Assembly: GCA_021163175.1 (NCBI GenBank)
Contig: JAGGXG010000157.1
Location: forward strand, 1-12,349
Length of the DNA: 12,349 nt
Reading direction: 5' to 3'
Source: Thermoplasmata archaeon
GTDB lineage: Archaea; Thermoplasmatota; E2; UBA202; JdFR-43
Under the pieces are notes generated by a model. The model saw nothing but the letters and a program-made list of their open reading frames with translations. It did no database searches and was not told the origin of the DNA. Of this stretch, positions 6,528 through 12,349 are shown one piece after another (the first letter of the stretch is position 1; each line of letters starts with the position of its first letter). A program made the position numbers and the translations under genes.

Positions 6528-7580
6528 TCATCTTGCAACTATAGTAACGATATCTCCATCCTTAAGCTCATGGTTCAATCCGACACGCTGCCCTGGAAAA
6601 TCCGCAGATGGTCCATATATGACGGCGTATCTAAAATTTTCCAGAAGCTCTCTATGCAATTTTAAACAAACATCCTTTATTTTAGCTCCTTTTCTCAAAA
6701 CCATTGGCTCCTCTTCCACTTTTTTTCCTTCTGGCTTTAAATAAATCCTTATTAAACCAAGCTTTTCAACAATTTTTTTCTTTAACTCTTCTATGCCCTC
6801 TCCTGTTTTTGCGGAAACATAAACCACATTTTCCATTTTTTCAGGGTTCATGGCATCTATTTTATTCACGACAACCAGAGAAGGAATATATACACGATTG
6901 CCAATTAAAGCATCTATGATTTGCTCCTCATTCACATCTTCCCTTATGAAAATATCTGCATTGCTCAGGTATTCCATAACGATGCCTCTAACGGTTTCTT
7001 CATTCAGCCTTCCTTTAACCATCTCTATGTTTATTCCCCCCCTATCCTTCTTTTTTATGATTATATTTGGCGGCCTGGCATCAAGACGCAAGCCAGCCAT
7101 GTGCAATTCCTTCTTGATTCGCAGAATCTCATCCATCGTAAAAACATCAACAACAATAAGAATCAAATCAACTACGCGAGCCATCGATATTATCTCTCGC
7201 CCCCGCCCGCGCCCCATGGAGGCGCCATATATTATGCCTGGCAAGTCAAGCAACTGGATTTTGCAACCTTCATATTCCATCATTCCTGGAATAACGCGGG
7301 TTGTTGTGAAATTGTAATCGCCAACGGGGCTCTCCGCGTTTGTGAGGCGGTTGAGTAAAGTTGATTTTCCCACGCTAGGAGGACCAATCATGGCAACGCT
7401 TGCATCTCCCGCCTTTTTTATTGCAAACCCATAGGATTTCTTGCTGCCTGTCTTCTTCAACTCTTCTCTCAACCTCGCAAGTTTAGCCTTCAGCTTTCCA
7501 ATATGATACTCCGTAGCTTTGTTATATTGCGTGTTCCTGATTTCTTCTTCTATTCTCTTTATTTCCTCCTCTATGGACAC
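6528..7580 (-). CDS. Drg/Obg-type GTPase with TGS domain
   Basis: A 350-residue cytoplasmic GTPase of the Drg (developmentally regulated GTP-binding) family, nearly universal in archaea and eukaryotes and linked to ribosome or translation function. After a basic helical N-terminus with NTQYNKATEYHIGKLKAKLA (residues 17-36), the GTPase motifs are complete: G1 GPPSVGKST (66-74), G2 threonines at 92-94, G3 DLPG (112-115), G4 NKID (239-242), G5 SAK (256-258). The Drg-specific insert lies between G3 and G4, and a TGS domain occupies about 276-350. Translation starts at GTG: the frame upstream contains no ATG before the stop of the peptidase gene, which is in the same frame 30 bases away. AAGGA lies very close to the GTG. 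It may be co-transcribed with the peptidase or use its own weak TATTTTAT element at about 7597-7604. Its stop abuts that of the convergent aglB gene with no spacer. Confidence 0.93.
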   Translation of the reverse strand: MSIEEEIKRIEEEIRNTQYNKATEYHIGKLKAKLARLREELKKTGSKKSYGFAIKKAGDASVAMIGPPSVGKSTLLNRLTNAESPVGDYNFTTTRVIPGMMEYEGCKIQLLDLPGIIYGASMGRGRGREIISMARVVDLILIVVDVFTMDEILRIKKELHMAGLRLDARPPNIIIKKKDRGGINIEMVKGRLNEETVRGIVMEYLSNADIFIREDVNEEQIIDALIGNRVYIPSLVVVNKIDAMNPEKMENVVYVSAKTGEGIEELKKKIVEKLGLIRIYLKPEGKKVEEEPMVLRKGAKIKDVCLKLHRELLENFRYAVIYGPSADFPGQRVGLNHELKDGDIVTIVAR

Positions 7581-7610
7581 ATTCCTTATATGCTTACTCC
7601 AATAAAATAG

Positions 7611-9458
7611 TTACTCATAACTCACTTCTCTAAGCTCCGCATACAATGTGCTGTTGCTGAAAGAAGCTTCCGCTTTAACTATATTCGCAATTTCTGGAGC
7701 ATAGTAAAGTATGAGGAAATCATAGTATGATATTTTATATGCTTCGAAGCTTCCTGCCTCAACATCTACTCTTTCCTTTTTTTCACAATTTCCTTCTATT
7801 GAACCGAGATAAACCCTATACTCTATTGGATATTTTATCAATCCGAATAAGGCTGATGCCTCGCCTTCTAAATCAATATTGCATATCTCGCTATTCCATG
7901 CTTTTCCTTCTTCCAGTGGAAGATCAATTATATGGAGTGTTGGATCGAAATTGATCTCGATATTAGCTTTTATCGGGAGTGGAATTGGGAGAGGAAATGT
8001 TTCAAATTTTACCATAGCTATGCCTTTTACATTCAAAACAGCTTTTTCAAAACCGAATTCATCATCCATATTTATGTTGCCATCGATGGTAACGAAGAAA
8101 AGATTTCCAGTAAACTGGAAAGGAGGCTGGGAATTTACATCAAAGCTTCCTTTGATCCTTCCTTTTACTTCAAGCTTCCCTTCATTCATTTTTATATCCA
8201 GTTTTTCTATATTTGCATCTATGGAAGCGGAAAATCCATCTGCTATGTTTACCTCTATCTTCTTAACATCATATATCCATTCATCTCCTTCTTTCCATGC
8301 ATCAATGAATGCTGCCGTTTTCCCGATTCCAATTTTTCCATCTTCATCTTTTACCTGCAGTATTACATTATAAATTCCTCTTTTATTGTATGAATGCTTT
8401 ACCTTGCTTCCATTTGCAGAGCTTCCGTCTCCAAATTGCCAGCACCATTCTACTATTTTTCCATCATCATTGCTTTTGCTTCCATCAAATGTTATCTCCT
8501 GTCCAACACTTCCAAAATATGGCCCTCCTGCGTTGGCGGCGGGAGGCCAGTTGTAGGCGTTGCTATCATAATCAACCCATGTTATTTCATAGGAATCAAT
8601 GTTAAGGCTACCATATTCTATATTGAAAAAGCCATTGTATCCCCAGTACTTTCCCCAGCTGTTCTTGCATATCCAGTAGCCACCATGAGGTATGCTGTCA
8701 TCATCTTTCCATCCTAGAATTACAATGCAATGATTTACATCTCTCCCCCTTTTATATGGATAATAATCTGTTGAATTGTGATGATACAAACCCCATTTTG
8801 TAAAATCTTGGGTAGCATCCATAAAGCTTACTACAGGACCATTTTCCATGATTTGCGTTTTTATTCTCTGCCTATCTTCATTTGAACCATCTGGTATCCA
8901 GTATCCATAATCTTTTATTGGAACAAGTTTTTCTTCCCAGTTGCTGCATTTATGGCTGCATGGAATCCAATCTTTTGCTTCATATGGAAAGCAATCTTCG
9001 GTTACAATCCCATTATGATAATTTCCTTCTGAGGAAGTTGATTTTATGTAATAATATGCAAGATATGGACTCTCTCCTTTACAGCTTCCAGCATTTGGCA
9101 GGCACGACATAACATATTGCTCCGACAGATCAGGGTTGAGGGCTGCTACTCCTTCCCTTATTTTTATTATCGATTCCAAGGCTCCGATAGCAGCGAAATC
9201 CCAGCATGAGCCGCAGTTACCCTGATTTTTTGCAGGCGTTACCCATCCGCCATCAAGCCAGCTAAAATAATGAGGCAGAGGCGCTATAGCGTGTGGCTTT
9301 TCAACTTCCTTCCTGTAATAGCTCAAAACATTTTGCATCACTCCAAATCCTGAGATGCTTTTATTTTCAATCTTTTTTGAAGAAGTTGTCATGAGAGGAT
9401 TGGCAGCTATAACAAAAGCAGCAATAATAACAAAAGCTTTTTTAATTTGTTGATTCAT
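7611..9458 (-). CDS. Secreted papain-family (C1A) cysteine peptidase with PKD domain
   Basis: A 615-residue exported protease. MNQQIKKAFVIIAAFVIAAN (1-20) is a typical signal peptide, which sets the start at 9458; the frame is open further upstream to 9581, but that extension would bury the signal peptide and overlap the queH-like gene. A short propeptide-like segment (about 24-65) lacks the ERFNIN pattern of classical papain prodomains. The catalytic domain spans about 66-295 with the oxyanion Q79 and nucleophile C85 in NQGNCGSCWDF, H243 in VNHCIVILGW and N266 in CKNSWGKYWG, so it should be active. A PKD domain follows (about 304-385, with FGDGS and HSYNKRGIYNV). The last 230 residues are beta-rich, opening with WKEGDEWIYDV and carrying VEAGSFEAYK near 566-575, a pattern I associate with archaeal and bacterial surface proteins of unknown role. 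No C-terminal membrane anchor is seen. Four N-x-S/T sequons (N32, N228, N349, N602) make it a possible AglB substrate. Peptide scavenging is the likely role. Confidence 0.9.
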   Translation of the reverse strand: MNQQIKKAFVIIAAFVIAANPLMTTSSKKIENKSISGFGVMQNVLSYYRKEVEKPHAIAPLPHYFSWLDGGWVTPAKNQGNCGSCWDFAAIGALESIIKIREGVAALNPDLSEQYVMSCLPNAGSCKGESPYLAYYYIKSTSSEGNYHNGIVTEDCFPYEAKDWIPCSHKCSNWEEKLVPIKDYGYWIPDGSNEDRQRIKTQIMENGPVVSFMDATQDFTKWGLYHHNSTDYYPYKRGRDVNHCIVILGWKDDDSIPHGGYWICKNSWGKYWGYNGFFNIEYGSLNIDSYEITWVDYDSNAYNWPPAANAGGPYFGSVGQEITFDGSKSNDDGKIVEWCWQFGDGSSANGSKVKHSYNKRGIYNVILQVKDEDGKIGIGKTAAFIDAWKEGDEWIYDVKKIEVNIADGFSASIDANIEKLDIKMNEGKLEVKGRIKGSFDVNSQPPFQFTGNLFFVTIDGNINMDDEFGFEKAVLNVKGIAMVKFETFPLPIPLPIKANIEINFDPTLHIIDLPLEEGKAWNSEICNIDLEGEASALFGLIKYPIEYRVYLGSIEGNCEKKERVDVEAGSFEAYKISYYDFLILYYAPEIANIVKAEASFSNSTLYAELREVSYE

Positions 9459-9472
9459 AATGAAAAACAAAA

Positions 9473-9490
9473 AATTTTTAAAAATTTTTT
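9473..9490 (-). promoter_or_regulatory. TATA-like promoter of the C1A peptidase gene
   Basis: In the 68-base gap between the queH-like gene and the peptidase gene, the minus strand reads AAAAAAATTTTTAAAAATTT, centred about 23 bases before the peptidase ATG at 9458. This fits an archaeal TATA element giving a near-leaderless message. The T-rich run that follows (TTTTTTGTTTTTC) could also end transcription of the upstream operon, so the same stretch may serve as terminator and promoter. Confidence 0.45.
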
Positions 9491-9526
9491 TGTCTCGCCC
9501 TGGCTTTGCATGAAAAGAAGCAATCC

Positions 9527-10069
9527 TCATTTCAGGCTTTTGCCCGCAAATCTCTCCCATTCGCTTATCAAGCATCCACAATATTTCTGGCTGTACAAGC
9601 TATATATCTTTGCTATTTCTTTTCCCTGCTGGTATCCGATGCGGAAATCTTCATAATAAAAAGGAACTCCATATTTTTTTGCAATTTCCTCTCCCACTTC
9701 TTTTACAATCTCATGGTATTGGAAATTTGAAACAAGAAGAGTAGTGGTGAAAGCATCGAAGCCATTTTCTTTTGCATATCTGGCAACTCTGTTCAATCTA
9801 TACTCATAGCAACGCCTGCACCTCATTGGTCGTCTAACTTCTTCGAGCTGGTATTTAAGATAGTCTATGAAATCGTATTCATCATATATTACCTCAACCT
9901 CTTCAAGCTCCGCATATTTAATCAGGGATTCGAGCCTCGCTTTGTATTCCATATATGGATGTATATTTGGATTGTACCAGTAGCCAGTAATTCTATGCCC
10001 TTCTTCCACCAATCTTTTATGAGGATACGCAAAGCAGGGGGCGCAGCATATGTGTAGCAAGATATTCAT
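9527..10069 (-). CDS. queH: QueH-like epoxyqueuosine reductase family protein
   Basis: A 180-residue cytoplasmic protein of the QueH (formerly DUF208) family. In bacteria QueH is an iron-sulfur enzyme that reduces epoxyqueuosine to queuosine in tRNA. Family signatures present: HICCAPC at 6-12 (adjacent C8, C9 plus C12), YNPNIHP (32-38), the knuckle CRRC at 84-87 followed by Y, TTTLLVSNFQYHE (108-120), YYEDFR (138-143), and the C-terminal YCGC (C164, C166). All expected cysteines and the length agree with the family. It lies 9 bases after the PAS/DHp gene and is probably read from the same message; no strong ribosome site precedes it. Archaea usually make archaeosine rather than queuosine, so the true substrate in this organism is uncertain even though the family call is firm. 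Confidence 0.88.
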   Translation of the reverse strand: MNILLHICCAPCFAYPHKRLVEEGHRITGYWYNPNIHPYMEYKARLESLIKYAELEEVEVIYDEYDFIDYLKYQLEEVRRPMRCRRCYEYRLNRVARYAKENGFDAFTTTLLVSNFQYHEIVKEVGEEIAKKYGVPFYYEDFRIGYQQGKEIAKIYSLYSQKYCGCLISEWERFAGKSLK

Positions 10070-10078
10070 ACCAATAAA

Positions 10079-11278
10079 TTATGTGGTTAATTTAATTGTT
10101 TCTTTGAGCAACTTTTCTATTCTCTCCAGGCTTTTCCTAACCGCATCAATTTGCTTTTTCTGCTCTTCCGTGAGCTTTCCATATCTTTCTTCCGATAAAA
10201 GATAGACATATCCCTGCGCAATGGAGAGGGGATTGAAAAACAGATGAGCAATCTTTTCCGAAAATATTTTTTGCAAAGCTTCCTGCTCTTCAGCCCTATA
10301 AAATGACATTATGTTAAGTCCCTTCATCGTTACAATTCTTCCATACAATTTATGATGTATCCCATATTTGTCTATGAACTCAAATTCAAGTTCGTTGGAT
10401 TCATCCATGCCAGCTAAAAACTTTTCTTTATCAGCCTTGGCAACAAATTCCACAAAATTTTTCCCTTTTATTTCCTCAATGGAATAACCAAAATTTTTCT
10501 TTATAAAATCATTACCTCCCTTTATCACACCATCTTTGTCGAGTATGACAATATTGACAGGAATGTTCTCGATCAACCTTTTTATTGATTGAATCTCTTT
10601 ATGCTCTATTTTGCTTGGCAAAAACGGAATTTTTTCTATCCTCATCAGCAATTCCTTGCATCTTCTTATGCCTATTTCTATAATATTCATTTCTCTTCTG
10701 GCATCTATAACAGCTTCTGCAAACTCTCTCCTCCCAATCTCCTTCAACAATCTTTTGCCAGAAAGTTCCATCAATTCCTTCCTAAGCTTCATCTTTCTAA
10801 TTTCGAGATCATTCAGTCTTTCAATTAAAGCTTCTTTTAGCATTAAAACATCCTCAACATAATTTTTTATCGATGGATGCCTTTCTTCAACGATTTTATA
10901 TAGCTCTTCCTTGCCAACATGCCTTGCAATAAAATCATGCAAATCTGGCATTTTTGCCTTTGCTTCCAGTTCTGAAACAAGTTTGAGTCCTTCGGAATAC
11001 CATAATGGGGCGAAAATCAAACCACGCCTTGTTTTTTGAAAGGCATCGGATGGGAAATATAAGATTTGTTTGGCATCGTCCTCTATTTCATATCCTATTA
11101 CTTCTCCACTTGCATTCCATATTAATTTTTTGACCCTGCCGACGAATTCGCCAGTATCCTCAAAATATACTGGCATGCTCCTCATCTTTCTTTCTTTTCT
11201 TTTTTCAGAGTTGAATAGCATTCTTATTTTTCTTTTTATTGTGAATACGATTCTTAGGATGCGCCAATATAAATTCAT
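10079..11278 (-). CDS. PRC-barrel / coiled-coil / PAS / DHp signalling-type protein without ATPase domain
   Basis: A 399-residue protein with no catalytic domain seen. A basic N-terminus (1-34) precedes a PRC-barrel-like domain (about 35-95; MPVYFEDTGEFVGRVKKL), a helical coiled-coil region (about 140-215), a PAS domain (about 230-325; NIPVNIVILDKDGVIKGGND, FGYSIEEIKGKNF), and a final helical pair (about 335-397) that resembles the histidine-kinase DHp module: H345 in IAHLFFNPLSIAQGYVYLL, then GKLTEEQKKQID and the second helix SLERIEKLLKE. In kinases the sequence after the His is usually E-[IL]-[RK]-x-P; here it is L-F-F-N-P, and the protein stops where the ATP-binding domain would begin. The start is well supported: AGAGGTGA lies just before the ATG, which overlaps the membrane protein's stop by 4 bases. 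Possible roles are a sensor that dimerises with, or receives phosphate from, another kinase, or a regulator with a degenerate DHp. Domain calls are by pattern only. Confidence 0.75.
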   Translation of the reverse strand: MNLYWRILRIVFTIKRKIRMLFNSEKRKERKMRSMPVYFEDTGEFVGRVKKLIWNASGEVIGYEIEDDAKQILYFPSDAFQKTRRGLIFAPLWYSEGLKLVSELEAKAKMPDLHDFIARHVGKEELYKIVEERHPSIKNYVEDVLMLKEALIERLNDLEIRKMKLRKELMELSGKRLLKEIGRREFAEAVIDARREMNIIEIGIRRCKELLMRIEKIPFLPSKIEHKEIQSIKRLIENIPVNIVILDKDGVIKGGNDFIKKNFGYSIEEIKGKNFVEFVAKADKEKFLAGMDESNELEFEFIDKYGIHHKLYGRIVTMKGLNIMSFYRAEEQEALQKIFSEKIAHLFFNPLSIAQGYVYLLSEERYGKLTEEQKKQIDAVRKSLERIEKLLKETIKLTT

Positions 11279-12342
11279 GCAGTCACCTCTATCATTGTAA
11301 CAGGATCCACTTTTTCAATGATCACTCTCATTATGTAAAAGAGGATAAGCATTATGGAAAACATGATAATGAATAAAATCAATGATAAAAGTGTTGCCAC
11401 TGCCAGAAATTGAATGAATCTCGCCACCATATATTTCTCAACATATGTTATACCTTTTCCAACAAAAATGGAGGAATAAAGCATGGAAGAAAAAAATGAT
11501 AGGAAGGCAGCATCATTCTTGGATCTTGCATTAAAAAAGAAAGCAACAAAAGAAACAAACATGGTGGATAGAATGCTTATCATAAATAAATTGGAGAACC
11601 CATCAATCAGGAAAAACGAAAATGGAAGATAAAGCAAAATTAAATAATATGTTCTTTTGCTAATTTCTCCCCATAAATAAAATTCATGCAGCCATGTTTT
11701 TGCTTTTTTGAATAAATATGAAAGAAAAGATGAAAATGAGTATAGCTTAAGCAGTTTAATTTTCGAATACATTGTTGCATATACCGAGTAGGCTTTCATT
11801 CTTACATAGCTGTCATATAAAGTGCTTGTTATGATGAGGAGAAGAGATGAAATGAAAGAGAGTAAAATGGAAGATATCAAAGATGCCATGATGATGCAAA
11901 ATCTCGGATTAATATTATAAAAGAACTGCACGACGCCTTTCGGGATGAAAAGCCAGAATGGTGAAGAATATACATAAATCTCTCCCATTCCATTTATTTT
12001 TATTGTTTCTCCCCTCCCACTATCTATATCGAATATTTTTTTATCAATTGCATTTCCGTTAGAAAAAAATGCTATGGCTCTAACTTTAACCATAGAAGGG
12101 TTGAAAACAGGTATTTCTTTACTTTCATCCAATCGAGCATGATCAAAAGAGAAAAAGGATGTGAATAAAAGAAAGGGAATAAACATAGCCATTGTGTACA
12201 GAATGATTCTGGAGGCAGGTAAACGAACTTCTCCAAATATCAGTTCATGGAGTCTTTCATTCAGGCTCTTTCCATTTGGAATCCATAGAACGATGAGGAT
12301 AAGGAAAATGGAAAAGAAGAAAAGGAAGGGTGTGAATATCAT
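11275..12342 (-). CDS. Polytopic membrane protein, family not recognised
   Basis: At least 355 residues from the ATG at 12342-12340; the frame stays open to the window edge, so the true start may lie outside. I do not recognise a family. It begins with a hydrophobic helix (about 3-20), a short polar stretch with PNGKSLNERLHELIFGEVRL, and a second helix (about 44-64). Residues about 67-130 form a soluble loop with alternating beta-like pattern (VKVRAIAFFSNG, GEIYVYSS). Further hydrophobic helices follow near 148-178, 227-268 (two), 277-295 and 310-345 (two), separated by a basic cytoplasmic-looking stretch about 180-222. Phe and Ser are very frequent. Its stop overlaps the start of the PAS/DHp gene by 4 bases, which suggests a shared job such as membrane sensing. 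No transporter or enzyme motif was found. Confidence 0.65.
   Translation of the reverse strand: MIFTPFLFFFSIFLILIVLWIPNGKSLNERLHELIFGEVRLPASRIILYTMAMFIPFLLFTSFFSFDHARLDESKEIPVFNPSMVKVRAIAFFSNGNAIDKKIFDIDSGRGETIKINGMGEIYVYSSPFWLFIPKGVVQFFYNINPRFCIIMASLISSILLSFISSLLLIITSTLYDSYVRMKAYSVYATMYSKIKLLKLYSFSSFLSYLFKKAKTWLHEFYLWGEISKRTYYLILLYLPFSFFLIDGFSNLFMISILSTMFVSFVAFFFNARSKNDAAFLSFFSSMLYSSIFVGKGITYVEKYMVARFIQFLAVATLLSLILFIIMFSIMLILFYIMRVIIEKVDPVTMIEVTA
11283..11290 (-). promoter_or_regulatory. Strong Shine-Dalgarno before the PAS/DHp gene
   Basis: AGAGGTGA on the minus strand, four bases before the ATG at 11278-11276, closely matches the archaeal anti-Shine-Dalgarno complement GGAGGTGA. It lies within the last codons of the membrane protein gene and fixes the start of the PAS/DHp protein at the overlapping ATG rather than at the later in-frame methionines (M20, M32, M35). 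Confidence 0.75.
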
Positions 12343-12349
12343 GAAATGC

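Noticed and set aside
6850..7358. Plus-strand open frames opposite the Drg GTPase
   Set aside because: They are shadows of a gene with all GTPase motifs and a TGS domain.
7879..8393. Two overlapping plus-strand open frames of about 150-160 codons
   Set aside because: Both are antisense to the peptidase's C-terminal domain and have no independent support.
9469..9490. A/T-only run as a possible insertion site or repeat
   Set aside because: It is better explained as the peptidase's TATA element and a T-tract; no flanking duplication or inverted repeat ends were seen.
9459..9581. Possible 41-residue N-terminal extension of the C1A peptidase
   Set aside because: It would place basic and polar residues ahead of an obvious signal peptide and overlap the queH-like gene; a TATA-like element lies inside this stretch.

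Overview
The window reads as an AT-rich stretch of an anaerobic archaeal genome. The archaeal assignment rests on an AglB/STT3-type oligosaccharyltransferase with the WWDYG motif, a Drg-family TGS GTPase, a PRC-barrel/PAS protein, TATA-like boxes about 20-30 bases ahead of start codons (near-leaderless transcripts), and start/stop overlaps of the ATGA kind. A rubredoxin plus a flavodiiron protein point to an anaerobe that must dispose of oxygen or nitric oxide. A secreted papain-like protease with a PKD domain suggests peptide use. A Thermoplasmatota-like euryarchaeon would fit, but that placement is inference. No rRNA, tRNA or CRISPR was seen.

Layout. Bases 1-223 (minus) hold the start of a gene running off the left edge, possibly a transposase. 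Bases 202-2446 (minus) form a tight operon: rubredoxin, then the flavodiiron protein FprA, then an AEC-family permease, each overlapping the next by 4 bases. Bases 2447-3035 lack an intact gene but carry decayed coding sequence on the minus strand: a short HTH regulator broken by frameshifts, and a second unidentified fragment. Bases 3036-6527 (plus) encode a very large AglB with three predicted extracellular beta domains added at its C-terminus. Its stop codon abuts the stop codon of the convergent Drg GTPase (6528-7580, minus). Upstream of that gene on the minus strand is the secreted C1A peptidase (7611-9458). Upstream of it lies a second minus-strand operon read from right to left: an unrecognised polytopic membrane protein (11275-12342, possibly starting outside the window), a PRC-barrel/PAS/DHp protein (10079-11278), and a QueH-like protein (9527-10069).

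How the parts fit. Rubredoxin is the usual electron donor of FprA-type flavodiiron proteins, so the first operon is a credible O2/NO reduction module; the permease is an unexpected passenger. AglB would N-glycosylate exported proteins; the neighbouring peptidase is exported and has several N-x-S/T sequons, so it is a plausible substrate. The membrane protein and the PAS/DHp protein overlap translationally and may form a sensing pair; the latter has a histidine-kinase-type dimerisation helix pair but no ATPase domain. No single new defence or mobile system was recognised. The most unusual items are the extended AglB, the ATPase-less PAS/DHp protein with its unknown membrane partner, and a QueH-like enzyme in an apparently archaeal genome.
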